Made by a program: the position numbers and the translations under genes | The notes under the pieces: generated by a model | Database searches by the model: none | Told to the model about the DNA's origin: nothing | What the model saw: only the letters and a program-made list of their open reading frames with translations | Part shown: positions 27,283-35,563 of the stretch, in pieces | Layout: each line of letters starts with the position of its first letter | Numbering within the stretch: position 1 is the first letter of the stretch | NCBI RefSeq assembly: GCF_003013815.1 | Contig: NZ_PRLH01000007.1 | Location: 1-53,771, forward strand | Direction: 5' to 3' | Length of the DNA stretch: 53,771 nt | Origin: Cyanothece sp. BG0011 | Lineage (GTDB): Bacteria; Cyanobacteriota; Cyanobacteriia; Cyanobacteriales; Microcystaceae

Positions 27283-28794
27283 TTATTCAAATCGGTTTTC
27301 TAACGCTTTTCTAGCCTCTTCTCGATCATCAAAATGGATTTTCTCTGTGCCTAAAATTTGATAATCTTCGTGGCCTTTTCCTGCTATTAAAACCCCATCC
27401 CCTGCCTTAGCTTGTAAAATAGCTGTTTTAATCGCTTCGGCGCGATCGCTAATCACTAAAGGCTCTACACTTTGGGGAATTCCTGTTAAAATATCCTCTA
27501 AAATTCTTTGGGGATCTTCAGTTCTAGGGTTATCGGAAGTCACCACAGAAAGATCAGCTAATTGGGCAGACGCTTGACCCATTAACGGGCGTTTAGTGCG
27601 ATCGCGATCGCCCCCACAACCAAACACACAAATGAGTTGACCTTTCACAAAAGGACGGGCGGCTTTTAAAGCATTTTCTAAACTATCGGGAGTATGGGCA
27701 TAATCAACAATGACACTAATATCTTGTTTATCATTAATTTGTACCCGTTCCATTCGTCCAGGAACTCCCAAAAAGTGGGGTAAACTTTCTATGGTTTCTG
27801 TTAAGTCTAACCCTAAATGTAACACTGCCGAAACAGCAGCTAAAACGTTAGATAAATTGAATTGTCCCACTAACGGGGAGCTAAATTTAACGCTTCCTAA
27901 AGGCGTGTGTAAGGTTCCTGTCACCCCATTACCCTGATAGGTTAAATCACTGGTATAAAAATCTGCTTCCCTATTCCCCACGCTATAACTCCAAACCTGT
28001 TCAGGTTTGAAACTTTCAATTAATCGTTTACCGTAGGGATCATCTAAGTTAATAATGGCTTTTTCTTGTAAATAATCTGGGGTAAATAGTAACTGTTTGG
28101 CCGCAAAATAATCTTCCATATCTTTATGAAAGTCAAGATGATCTTGCGTTAAATTAGTAAAGACACTCACTTTAAACGGACATTGTTTAACTCGTCCTTG
28201 GGCTAAGGCATGAGAACTCACTTCCATGACACAATATTCATTATTGGCTGCCACTGCCTGGGCCAGTTGTTCTTGTAATTCAGGAGCAAACGGGGTGGTA
28301 TGGACCGCCGTTTGTTGAAACCCTGGCCAACGAGTATATAGCGTCCCCATTAAGGCCGTCGGTTTGTTACATTGACTGAGAAAATATTCAATTAAATGGG
28401 TTGTGGTTGTTTTGCCATTGGTTCCGGTTACCCCAATCATGTTTAATTGTTGTGCTGGATAATGATAAAACGCGGCCGCCACTTCCGCTGCCACCGTAAT
28501 TAAATCATCGACAATGATCACACAATGGTCATCCGTGGGAGGAAATTTCTTGGCAGCTTGGGGACTAATAATAGCGGCCGTTGCCCCCACTTCCATGGCA
28601 CTTTGCCAAAACTCGCCCCCATCAACGCGCGTCCCCGGCATCCCAATAAATATGTCTCCTGGTTGGCAAGAATGGGAGTTGGTCGAGATCCCCTTAACGT
28701 CCTTTTCTAAAGCGTGATGGTTAGGAAGAGTAGCAATACTTGGAACGTTATTTAACAAGTCGCGGAGTTTCTCTGTCGTCAACATATTAGCCAT
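27283..28794 (-). CDS. murE: UDP-MurNAc-tripeptide synthetase (MurE)
   Basis: Cytoplasmic ligase adding the third amino acid, meso-diaminopimelate, to UDP-MurNAc-L-Ala-D-Glu in peptidoglycan synthesis. At 503 aa it starts at ATG 28792-28794; an ATG three codons on is equally possible. Visible motifs are GVTGTNGKTTTT (P-loop, 121-132), EVSSHAL and NLTQDHLDFHKDMEDYFAAK with the carbamylated-lysine position (about K233), the substrate-release region GVPGRMERV (343-351), VDYAHTPD (363-370), and DNPRTEDP (421-428), the DNPR signature of meso-DAP-type enzymes. Normal length and intact. It lies 88 bp downstream of the RNase-H-like gene, with a CCCATAGG/CCTATGGG hairpin (28803-28827) between them. 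Confidence 0.95.
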   Translation of the reverse strand: MANMLTTEKLRDLLNNVPSIATLPNHHALEKDVKGISTNSHSCQPGDIFIGMPGTRVDGGEFWQSAMEVGATAAIISPQAAKKFPPTDDHCVIIVDDLITVAAEVAAAFYHYPAQQLNMIGVTGTNGKTTTTHLIEYFLSQCNKPTALMGTLYTRWPGFQQTAVHTTPFAPELQEQLAQAVAANNEYCVMEVSSHALAQGRVKQCPFKVSVFTNLTQDHLDFHKDMEDYFAAKQLLFTPDYLQEKAIINLDDPYGKRLIESFKPEQVWSYSVGNREADFYTSDLTYQGNGVTGTLHTPLGSVKFSSPLVGQFNLSNVLAAVSAVLHLGLDLTETIESLPHFLGVPGRMERVQINDKQDISVIVDYAHTPDSLENALKAARPFVKGQLICVFGCGGDRDRTKRPLMGQASAQLADLSVVTSDNPRTEDPQRILEDILTGIPQSVEPLVISDRAEAIKTAILQAKAGDGVLIAGKGHEDYQILGTEKIHFDDREEARKALENRFE

Positions 28795-28802
28795 ATAAAT
28801 AA

Positions 28803-28827
28803 CCCATAGGTACGCTTATCCTATGGG
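28803..28827. repeat. Inverted repeat CCCATAGG/CCTATGGG upstream of murE
   Basis: Perfect 8-bp arms around a 9-base loop, in the 88-bp gap between two co-directional minus-strand genes. It may end or slow the upstream transcript, but no U-tract follows. Confidence 0.45.
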
Positions 28828-28882
28828 ATAAATTTTTGTTGATTATACTTGACCTTCCCTGAACTCGTCAACTAGCTCGATC

Positions 28883-30085
28883 TCAAGATTCAGCATTACC
28901 TTTAGAGACATTATCGGCGATCGCTTTGAGAATAAAATTAACCATTTCGGGGATTTTCACCAACTCCTGAGCTAAGGTTATTTGTTCTTCAGGCGCCAGA
29001 TTTTCAATTAGTTTGAGAATATCGACGATAGTTGATTCTGAGGGCAGGGTATCTTCCCTCCCCTCCTGATTGGCGTCGATGTTTTCTGGAGCGAACGATA
29101 GATTAGCGTCTTCGTTTTCTGAAAGCTGATCCCTTAAAGATGAATCTTCCCAATTGAGCGATTCATTGTCCTCGAGATTCCCCTGTGGGGGGGTCAAAAA
29201 ACTTTCCTCAAAATTCTCCTGAGGATTATCTAACTCTGACAATAAGGAAAGCAGGGGATCTGACGTTTCATCAGAGTCTCTTAACATTGACTGAGGGACA
29301 TTTAGGGCTTCTTCCCAGGGCAGTTTTGTCTTAGCTTCTGAGTCGGTTTGGTGATCGAGATTAACTTTACGACAGGCCATTTTTGGCGGAAGTCCCCGTA
29401 AATGCCAACGGTACATCTGGGCTAAATTCTCTTCATCCCCTTGCCATTGTAAAGCGATCGCATCTCTAACCTCCACTGGAATTAAAGCTCTCAATTCTGA
29501 GAGAGATTTATGAGTCCATTGATCTTCTTCTATAGTCAGTTGGCCATAATCTTCTTCTGTGGCTTTTTCTCCCTTGTTAATTAAACGAACGAGGGCAGAA
29601 TCTTGGGAAACGGCGATGGTTGTCAATGGAGGTTGATGGGCTTTTTCTCTGCCTAAGGCATCTCTAATACACCGCTTCAGGGCTGATTTGGCTGGTCTGT
29701 TTTGATCAGGAGAAATCCATTCTAAAGAAATTTTTTCAAAACTTCTCATTAACTTAATAGCGATCCGATAGAGTTTAACTAACCTTTCTTGAGTCACAGG
29801 GGTTAAGCCATTGACCTGATTAAAAACGAGGTCACTATCTCCTTTAATCGCTAAGCTATTTAAACCTAATTTTTGCGCTTTTTTTAAGCCAATGATCAGG
29901 GCTGTATATTCTGCTTCATCTTTATAATTAACCGATACTAATTGACTGACTGTGTAGCGTCTTCCATTAGGCATTAACAGAATAGCGGCAGCCACTCCTT
30001 GTAGCAAATCACCCTGAAATGCCCCATCAAACAGCATGATTGGTATATCCTTAGCAATGATAGGTTTTTGGGGATGAGTCAGCAT
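28883..30085 (-). CDS. RNase-H-like protein with long C-terminal extension
   Basis: I choose ATG 30083-30085; the TTG two codons earlier is weaker. The N-terminal about 150 residues form an RNase HI-like (RVT_3-type) domain: IPIMLFDGAFQGD with the first Asp (D20), KDEAEYTALIIGL with the Glu (E57/E59), and IKGDSDLVFNQVNG with the next Asp. In the last motif, where active enzymes have N-x-x-A-D, the sequence is NRPAKSALKRC, so the final carboxylate is replaced by lysine and the fourth metal-site residue may be lost. Residues about 155-400 are an acidic, Glu/Ser-rich region with predicted helices and no family I recognise. 400 aa in all, longer than RNase HI (about 155). Possible role in RNA-DNA hybrid or nucleic-acid binding. 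Confidence 0.75.
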   Translation of the reverse strand: MLTHPQKPIIAKDIPIMLFDGAFQGDLLQGVAAAILLMPNGRRYTVSQLVSVNYKDEAEYTALIIGLKKAQKLGLNSLAIKGDSDLVFNQVNGLTPVTQERLVKLYRIAIKLMRSFEKISLEWISPDQNRPAKSALKRCIRDALGREKAHQPPLTTIAVSQDSALVRLINKGEKATEEDYGQLTIEEDQWTHKSLSELRALIPVEVRDAIALQWQGDEENLAQMYRWHLRGLPPKMACRKVNLDHQTDSEAKTKLPWEEALNVPQSMLRDSDETSDPLLSLLSELDNPQENFEESFLTPPQGNLEDNESLNWEDSSLRDQLSENEDANLSFAPENIDANQEGREDTLPSESTIVDILKLIENLAPEEQITLAQELVKIPEMVNFILKAIADNVSKGNAES

Positions 30086-30146
30086 CGTCAATTTATAATA
30101 ATGGGGAGATCAAGCCAAGGGCAACGATCCTTAAGAGGATTTTCCC

Positions 30147-31097
30147 TTAGTATCCATATTCATTCACTTGAGGAGCTTGAATTCCATAAGTGGGTTGAGG
30201 TGGGGTTTGATTGGTGGCACCAGAATTATTGACGTTAAAATTGCCATTACCATAAGCATTGGGAAATTGAGACGAGGAAGGAGCGGTGGGAATTGGGTCC
30301 GGACCTCTGCCACTACCATAGGGTTGATTGTAGGGTTGAGGAGAAGAATAGGTATAGGGATTATTATAAGGTTGATTAGGGGTCATATTACTTCTCGACG
30401 GCGTTGCAGAAGTGGGATAATTTGCTCTTGTTGGTCTTGTTCTTGAAGAAGAAGGCTGTTTGTTTTCTTGAGGAGATGGAGTGATTACGGCAGACTCTTG
30501 AGAAAAGACATCGTTGATCGCATCTTTGAGAGGATTTTCTTGAGGGGTTTGACTCCTATCAAGGGCGCTATCAGGTAATTGAATGGGTTTAGCTGCATCT
30601 TTAGACGGAGTCAGGGGAGGAAACAAAGACCCCAAATTCTTAACATTGGGCATCAGGGGTTGAAACTCAATGGGGGGATTAGGCTGATTTAAATCTGAAT
30701 TATTGCCATCGGCAGAGGGAGGCAAAACAGAATTATTTGGCGTGTTTCCTAAGATGGGTTGTTGTTCTGGGGAAGGGTTGAAAGGTTGCTCCGCAGCATC
30801 AATAGGGAGTTGGGAGGGTTGGGGGGGAAATCCTTCTGAATTGAGACGATTTTCTTGTAAATCTTGAACCGTTACTCCAATATCAACGTTATTACCCACT
30901 TCTCCTTCAAATTCTCCCTCAATTTGGGAATTTGGCATACCACTGCCTAACCATTCCGGATGACGGGAATATTGCCAGAGAACTAAAGCAACCAGTGCCA
31001 TGATGGCCACCGATCCCCAAACTTTCACACTAGCCAACGGTTTGAGTCCCGCAATCAAATAACGAAATGATGAGTTAGAGGGTTTAGGATAAGTCAT
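30147..31097 (-). CDS. Membrane-anchored Pro/Asn/Gln-rich hypothetical protein
   Basis: ATG 31095-31097. One membrane helix near residues 26-43 (VWGSVAIMALVALVLWQY) follows a short cytoplasmic head, then about 265 residues of low-complexity Pro/Asn/Gln/Ser sequence, ending in YGIQAPQVNEYGY with aromatic repeats such as NPYTYSSPQPYNQPYGSG. Such a bitopic protein with a disordered tail is likely extracytoplasmic, perhaps cell-wall spanning. I do not recognise a family. The spacing to the RNase-H-like gene (about 60 bp, same strand) allows one transcript with murE downstream, but hairpins between them weaken that. Confidence 0.7.
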   Translation of the reverse strand: MTYPKPSNSSFRYLIAGLKPLASVKVWGSVAIMALVALVLWQYSRHPEWLGSGMPNSQIEGEFEGEVGNNVDIGVTVQDLQENRLNSEGFPPQPSQLPIDAAEQPFNPSPEQQPILGNTPNNSVLPPSADGNNSDLNQPNPPIEFQPLMPNVKNLGSLFPPLTPSKDAAKPIQLPDSALDRSQTPQENPLKDAINDVFSQESAVITPSPQENKQPSSSRTRPTRANYPTSATPSRSNMTPNQPYNNPYTYSSPQPYNQPYGSGRGPDPIPTAPSSSQFPNAYGNGNFNVNNSGATNQTPPQPTYGIQAPQVNEYGY

Positions 31098-31285
31098 GGC
31101 CAGAAGGTGATTGAGTGGTTCTTCATTTAGTCTATCTTAGATTATTGAAGTCCCACTCATTAAATCTTAGTCACAATATTTCAGTTTAGTTAACACTGAT
31201 AGCTCGATCCAAGACAGTGTAAACTTAGAAAATAAGGCTTTTAGTTAGTGATAACTATAGCTTAACCAATCGAGTGAAATAAAAA

Positions 31286-31309
31286 TCCCACAGGCAGATT
31301 GCTGTGGGA
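31286..31309 (+). promoter_or_regulatory. Hairpin in the gcvH leader
   Basis: TCCCACAG and CTGTGGGA enclose an 8-base loop, 33 bases upstream of the gcvH start. No T-run follows, so it is not a simple terminator. It does not show the tandem aptamer layout of a glycine riboswitch. It may influence mRNA stability. Confidence 0.5.
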
Positions 31310-31342
31310 CTGTTAATGTAATTCTTACTTTGAGGATAGGTT

Positions 31343-31744
31343 ATGGAACTAGAATTTCCTGAAGATTTAAGATATTTAGATAGTCACGAATATGTTCGCT
31401 TAGATGGAGAAATTGCAACCATTGGCATCAGTGCTTATGCCATTGACCAATTAGGAGATATTGTCTTTTTGGAATTACCTGAAGTGGGAGACGCTTTAGA
31501 AAGAGGAACCAGTTTCGGTTCCATTGAATCGGTTAAAGCAGCAGAAGACCTCTATCCCCCTGTGTCAGGAACGGTTACCGATCGCAATGAAGCCATGATC
31601 GAAACCCCTGAGTTGATTGCTGATGATCCTTATGGAGATGGATGGTTACTCAAAGTTCGCGTAGAAAACCCCGATGATGAATTAGAAGACACGATGTCTG
31701 CTCACGACTATCGTGGGCTGCTTGAAGGGGAAGAGGCAATCTAA
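31343..31744 (+). CDS. gcvH: Glycine cleavage system H protein
   Basis: Lipoyl carrier of the glycine cleavage complex; it shuttles the aminomethyl group between P, T and L proteins, which in cyanobacteria supports photorespiratory glycine use. 133 aa, starting at ATG 31343 with GAGGATAGG upstream. Lys65 in [19 protein letters not shown] is the lipoylation site, and [22 protein letters not shown] and [23 protein letters not shown] fit the family throughout. No gcvT or gcvP is nearby. A long stem-loop follows it. Confidence 0.95.
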   Translation: MELEFPEDLRYLDSHEYVRLDGEIATIGISAYAIDQLGDIVFLELPEVGDALERGTSFGSIESVKAAEDLYPPVSGTVTDRNEAMIETPELIADDPYGDGWLLKVRVENPDDELEDTMSAHDYRGLLEGEEAI

Positions 31745-31772
31745 GACAGCTAAAGTTAACCTGTCCACCTTG

Positions 31773-31827
31773 TTGCTGTCGTTTCAGAGATTCTCCCCTC
31801 AAAGGTAGGGCTTTGAAATGGCAGCAA
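31773..31827. ncRNA. Long stem-loop downstream of gcvH
   Basis: TTGCTGTCGTTTCAGAG and CTTTGAAATGGCAGCAA pair over about 17 positions with a few G-U/mismatches, around a 21-base loop that itself holds CTCCCCTC/GGTAGGG. There is no T-run right after, so it is not a standard terminator. It could be a folded RNA or a small palindromic mobile repeat. No homology is known to me. Confidence 0.35.
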
Positions 31828-31844
31828 TGAACCCCTAAAATTCT

Positions 31845-31958
31845 CTAAGTGACCGGTGTCGCTGTAATCATTAAGTAAAGCAACATTGCTAAAAACAGAA
31901 CACAGAGTTTAACAATTAAGTAGGTAATGCTATCAGGATATAAAAATGGATGAATCAT
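31845..31958 (-). CDS. 37-aa single-pass membrane miniprotein
   Basis: ATG 31956-31958 with GGAGAGAA 3-4 bases upstream opens a 37-codon frame ending at TAG 31845. The peptide MIHPFLYPDSITY is followed by a hydrophobic stretch of about 18 residues (LIVKLCVLFLAMLLYLM) and ITATPVT, typical of small thylakoid or plasma-membrane subunits. It is not a PSII, PSI or b6f small subunit I recognise. Short but with a good ribosome site and clean membrane pattern, and positioned between gcvH and the next gene. Confidence 0.55.
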   Translation of the reverse strand: MIHPFLYPDSITYLIVKLCVLFLAMLLYLMITATPVT

Positions 31959-32061
31959 AATTTCTCTCCAAGGGAAACAGTCTGATGCTTAGTCTTTTCC
32001 CTATTTCTATTATCTCGTAAACATTAGATTTTGTTGCACAAATTAAGTAAAAATTTACAAT

Positions 32062-32373
32062 ATGGTAATCGAGTGGCTTACATTCCAGGTTTCTCCCGAA
32101 TCTAGAGATATTTTTATTCAATCAGATAATGAAATTTGGACTCCCGTTTTAGCAAAGTTTCCAGGTTTTCTAGGAAAAGAAGTTTGGATCTCTCCGAATA
32201 TTCCTGAAGAAATCACTATCATTATTCGTTGGCAAACCCGTGAACAATGGAAAGCAATACCTTTAGATATTTTAGAGGAAACCGAACAAACATTTGCTCA
32301 ACGGATGCAAAATTATTCCTATGAAATGACGGAAAGTAAAGAATATCAAGTGAGAAAATTTTCTAATTCTTAA
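32062..32373 (+). CDS. TIGR03792-type cyanobacterial protein
   Basis: 103-aa protein, ATG 32062. The sequence MVIEWLTFQVSPESRDIFIQSDNEIWTPVLAKFPGFLGKEVWISPNIPEEITIIIRW has the layout of the TIGR03792 family, a cyanobacterial ferredoxin-like (ABM-type dimeric alpha-beta barrel) protein of unknown activity. EIW, PGFLGKEVW and REQWKAIP are the most conserved patches as I recall. Complete length. Nothing in the surroundings hints at a function. Confidence 0.8.
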   Translation: MVIEWLTFQVSPESRDIFIQSDNEIWTPVLAKFPGFLGKEVWISPNIPEEITIIIRWQTREQWKAIPLDILEETEQTFAQRMQNYSYEMTESKEYQVRKFSNS

Positions 32374-32506
32374 AGTGTTTTGTTAAATAGATAAAATCAG
32401 GGCGATCACATCTCGTATTTAGAATGACTGATTTATAAAATTATTAACAAGACGCTCATCTTGAAAATATCTTAAACGCGCACTTTCTGCTTCAAAAATA
32501 AGTTAA

Positions 32507-32869
32507 TTAAAATGGAAGTTCGTCTTCACTTTGAGGAGAAATATTTTGATCTACATACGAATAATTACTTTTAGGTTTAGTGAGTGGTTGATAGGACGAG
32601 GGTGGATGAAAGTATAATAGTCTAGCACCAACTAATTCTAGTTCTTGTGGTTCTTGATAAACTTTGTAAGCTAGTGTACTTCTTATAAACCAATAATTGC
32701 CTTGAGGATCGAATAAATCTGCCATTGCGTGGTCTATACGCTCTGTATAACCTGGCACATCTTGTATTAACTCGTAATATTCAGGACTACCATTTTGTTC
32801 GAGTTTTTGTATCTCAGCTTCTTGTTTTTTCACTTCTGGTGATTCATTAATACGAATAGCTGCTTGCAT
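32507..32869 (-). CDS. Hypothetical protein, probably the continuation of the next upstream gene
   Basis: First in-frame ATG at 32867-32869 gives 120 aa (MQAAIRINESPEVKKQEAEIQKLEQNG...). The frame is open upstream for another 24 codons with protein-like sequence (NEPKVNQPDFIQQFSLIEVPES) until TAA 32942-32944, which is the stop of the gene at 32942-33379. The two genes are thus in one reading frame with a single TAA between. The C-terminal part (DLFDPQGNYWFIRSTLAYKVYQ) looks like a folded domain. I do not recognise a family. Could be a former C-terminal half of a 285-residue protein. Confidence 0.5.
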   Translation of the reverse strand: MQAAIRINESPEVKKQEAEIQKLEQNGSPEYYELIQDVPGYTERIDHAMADLFDPQGNYWFIRSTLAYKVYQEPQELELVGARLLYFHPPSSYQPLTKPKSNYSYVDQNISPQSEDELPF

Positions 32870-32941
32870 TGATTCTGGTACTTCGATTAAAGAAAATTGT
32901 TGAATAAAATCAGGTTGATTAACTTTTGGTTCATTGTAAAA

Positions 32942-33379
32942 TTAAAAATTGTCGGGATAGTCTGCACCAGGACTTCCAGAAAGAGCTATATGACCAGAAG
33001 CATCGGTTTCTAAAAGGTATCCATAATCATCTTCATGTACTTCTAGGTGAAAAGCATTACAGTTCAATCTTTCAGTCAAATACGACAGTCGTGGACGAGT
33101 AGCATTAAAACTTCGTTCACAAAGTATTCCTGTGGGAAAAGTTTTAATGGTTATCCATTCATTATTACTTTTAAACAAAGCGATAATCCAAAGATTTGGT
33201 AATTTTTCTTCAGGATAATTAAGCCTTAGCTGTTTTGGCTCAAAATCTAGTTGAGGAAGCTGAGAAAGACGAAAACAATCTTCTTCCTCTTCCAACAATT
33301 TATTTATCTTTTGTTCGAGAACATCTAAATTGTTAAAGTCTATACAAGTGGTGAAATTCCAATATCTAAAAAAAACCAT
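32942..33379 (-). CDS. Hypothetical protein (145 aa), possibly truncated by an in-frame stop
   Basis: ATG 33377-33379. The protein has WNFTTCIDFNNLDVLEQKINKLLEEEEDCFRL, then a beta-rich part ending ETDASGHIALSGSPGADYPDNF and TAA. The frame continues past the TAA into the next gene without another stop, so a nonsense change may separate them. The small acidic alpha-beta pattern resembles some immunity-type proteins, but that is only an impression. No toxin gene is adjacent. Confidence 0.55.
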   Translation of the reverse strand: MVFFRYWNFTTCIDFNNLDVLEQKINKLLEEEEDCFRLSQLPQLDFEPKQLRLNYPEEKLPNLWIIALFKSNNEWITIKTFPTGILCERSFNATRPRLSYLTERLNCNAFHLEVHEDDYGYLLETDASGHIALSGSPGADYPDNF

Positions 33380-33485
33380 TTTTTCTTTAATAAAATCAAA
33401 AAACAGTTGTTCAGTGAACAGTGAACAGTTATCAATTGTCTAAGTTATCAATAATTACTGCTCAATATTTAAAGTTATTTTATTT

Positions 33486-33513
33486 CTCCGAACTCCGAAC
33501 TCCGAACTCCGAA
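33486..33513. repeat. Heptanucleotide tandem repeat (CTCCGAA)x4
   Basis: Four exact copies of the 7-base unit CTCCGAA in tandem, 84 bp upstream of rimK. Nearby GTGAACAGTGAACAG (about 33415-33430) is a second short 7-base tandem. Heptamer repeats of this kind are frequent in cyanobacterial intergenic DNA and change length by slippage. Confidence 0.9.
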
Positions 33514-33596
33514 GTTCTACTACAGTCCCCAAGTCCCATAAAATGTAACCAGTAGAAAACCCATCAAACTATTTGGTTGAACACAGAGGAACTTTT

Positions 33597-34502
33597 ATGA
33601 AAATTGCCATCTTGTCTCAAGATGCGTCCTTATACTCAACAAGACGACTCAAAGAAGCAGGAGAAGAATTAGGACATGAAATGCGTGTCGTTAACTATCT
33701 TCGCTGTTATATGAATATTACCTCCCATAAACCTGCCGTTTACTACAACGGTAACCCTTTAGAAAGTTTTGACGCAGTTATTCCTCGTATTGCTGCGTCT
33801 AAGACCTTTTACGGTACCGCAGTGGTCCGTCAATTTGAAGTGATGGGCGTGTTTAGTGCCAATGAATCACAAGCCATTTCTCGATCGCGTGATAAACTGC
33901 GCTGCTTACAAATTTTAGCCAGGGATGGCATTGGTTTACCCGTCACAGGATTTGCCCACGCAACCCAAGACATCGAAGGGTTACTTGAGTTTGTAGGGGG
34001 TGCGCCGGTGGTGATTAAACTCTTAGAAGGAACCCAAGGAATAGGGGTGGTTCTCGCAGATACCAATAATGCAGCGAAATCAGTGATAGAAGCCTTTCGT
34101 CAGCTAGATGCGAACATTTTGGTACAAGAGTTTATTAAAGAGGCCGCAGGGGTAGATTTACGCTGTTTCGTGGTTAACGGCAAAGTGGTGGCCGCCATGA
34201 AACGCCAAGGGGCCGAAGGGGACTTTAGATCGAATCTCCATCGAGGGGGGAAAGCCGATATGGTTAAATTGACCCCAGAAGAACGAACCACCGCCGTTAG
34301 GGCTGCAAAATCCATGGGGTTAAAAGTGGCAGGGGTGGATATGTTACGGTCCAATCATGGCCCGGTGGTGATGGAAGTGAACTCTTCCCCTGGAATAGAA
34401 GGCATTGAAAGAGCATCCGGGATCGATGTGGCCAAGAAAATCATTGAATTTTTAGCCAAAAATGCTCCCTCTGGGAATACCCGCGATCGCATTCAATTTT
34501 AG
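33597..34502 (+). CDS. rimK: RimK-type ATP-grasp glutamate ligase
   Basis: ATP-grasp enzyme that adds glutamate to a carboxyl end (ribosomal protein S6 in E. coli; poly-alpha-glutamate formation in related enzymes). I start it at ATG 33597 ([22 protein letters not shown]), preceded by GAGGAA, giving 301 aa as in E. coli RimK (300). The ATP-grasp core is clear: [37 protein letters not shown], and the metal site [14 protein letters not shown]. Two genes downstream is an M14 aspartoacylase/succinylglutamate-desuccinylase-type peptidase; RimK and such a peptidase are known to be paired in some bacteria. A hairpin terminator follows rimK. Confidence 0.93.
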   Translation: MKIAILSQDASLYSTRRLKEAGEELGHEMRVVNYLRCYMNITSHKPAVYYNGNPLESFDAVIPRIAASKTFYGTAVVRQFEVMGVFSANESQAISRSRDKLRCLQILARDGIGLPVTGFAHATQDIEGLLEFVGGAPVVIKLLEGTQGIGVVLADTNNAAKSVIEAFRQLDANILVQEFIKEAAGVDLRCFVVNGKVVAAMKRQGAEGDFRSNLHRGGKADMVKLTPEERTTAVRAAKSMGLKVAGVDMLRSNHGPVVMEVNSSPGIEGIERASGIDVAKKIIEFLAKNAPSGNTRDRIQF

Positions 34503-34519
34503 TTAAAACTACCATTAAT

Positions 34520-34549
34520 CCAGACACCGAGCAAAGTCGAGGTGTCTGG
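34520..34549 (+). terminator. Hairpin terminator after rimK
   Basis: CCAGACACC and GGTGTCTGG form a perfect 9-bp stem with a 12-base loop, 17 bp past the rimK stop; flanking ACTACCA/TGGTAGT extend it. The T-rich stretch CACTTTT follows. Confidence 0.75.
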
Positions 34550-34607
34550 TAGTTCACTTTTAAACTTAGGAAATTAAAGAATCGGGGAACTCAAACTTAA
34601 GATATTA

Positions 34608-35177
34608 TTACTTTCCTCCAAACAGCTTATAAATTCCATAACCTATAGCTCCAGCAGCTACGACAGGACTTGCAGCTACTATTGCAGTACCAGCAATAGC
34701 ACCTCCACCTACAGCACCACCAATACCTGCCAATGTACTCATAATAGCAGCACCAGAAGCACCTCCTGCAACGGTAATAGTAGCGGCACCACCGACACCA
34801 GCAGCCGCACCTACTTTTGTAGCAATTCTTGCTGCTGAACGTGCATCACGTTCTTTACTTGATAATTTATTATTGTCTTTGAATAGAGTCTCGTTAAAAA
34901 TTTTAGCCCCTGCATAAGCAGGCCCGACTGCTAAAACGGCGGGACCAGCTGCCATTCCACCACCAACAACACTACCTGCTGCTGCAAGACCAGAAGTAAT
35001 ACCGGCTCCAGAAGTTGCAGCAACGCTTAATCCAGTCGCGGCACTAACAGCCGCACTAGCAGCTGTTCCACTTTTAATCACTTCTTTTGTTACTTTGACA
35101 TTGCTGACATTTCCTGCTCTTTTAACTCCTTCATTAATAACTTTGTTGATGTTATTACGTTTCTTGTGTTGATACAT
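34608..35177 (-). CDS. Gly/Ala-rich glycine-zipper protein
   Basis: Start ATG 35175-35177 (MYQHKKRNNINKVINEG), with GAGGAAAA 8 bases upstream; ten codons further upstream a TTG is possible. A basic N-terminal 35 residues lead into long runs of Ala/Gly with GxxxG spacing (AAGSVVGGGMAAGPAV; AGGASGAAIMSTLAGIGGAVGGGAIAGTAIVAASPVVAAGAIGYG), so several membrane-inserting glycine-zipper segments, separated by a charged KDNNKLSSKERDARSAAR linker. 189 aa. Such proteins can be membrane pores or channel toxins, or surface proteins; no immunity gene is obvious. It is opposite in direction to its neighbours rimK and the M14 peptidase. Confidence 0.7.
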   Translation of the reverse strand: MYQHKKRNNINKVINEGVKRAGNVSNVKVTKEVIKSGTAASAAVSAATGLSVAATSGAGITSGLAAAGSVVGGGMAAGPAVLAVGPAYAGAKIFNETLFKDNNKLSSKERDARSAARIATKVGAAAGVGGAATITVAGGASGAAIMSTLAGIGGAVGGGAIAGTAIVAASPVVAAGAIGYGIYKLFGGK

Positions 35178-35424
35178 AAGTAATTTTCCTCTTGATTGAA
35201 TTGACAACTAAGAACTTACTTTAAGAATATTTTTATAAATACACTTTATGCAGTGATCTTACTCACTATTAAAAACTGTAAACGACATCAAAGCTCTCAC
35301 TTAACATTTGCAGGAGAGATTATTACGGGGAGGATTAGACTTTAATATTTAGCTTTTTTTCTTCCTTTTTCCTCAATTGTCTCTATTAATATTGTCAACT
35401 TCAATCTTGGTCATTTCAGAATTA

Positions 35425-35458
35425 GCGGTGTAGCCACACTCGCAGAGTGCGAGACCGC
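35425..35458. repeat. Nested inverted repeat GCGGT[...]ACCGC
   Basis: GCGGT and ACCGC flank an inner CTCGCA/TGCGAG hairpin. It stands out as GC-rich in the 385-bp spacer (35178-35563) before the M14 gene, which otherwise shows no gene. Confidence 0.5.
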
Positions 35459-35563
35459 ACTGGGTTAAACTAGACTATACGGTGTTATTGCCAGGAAGTT
35501 AGTCTCAACTTCATTGCCTTAGCAATTAGTTGGGGTCTTTCAAAATCCAATCTTAACTCAATC

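Noticed and set aside
31260-31342. Glycine riboswitch upstream of gcvH
   Set aside because: The leader is too short and has only one simple hairpin, not the conserved double aptamer.
33405-33515. CRISPR array
   Set aside because: The repeats are 7 bases long and directly adjacent with no spacers; they are a simple tandem repeat.
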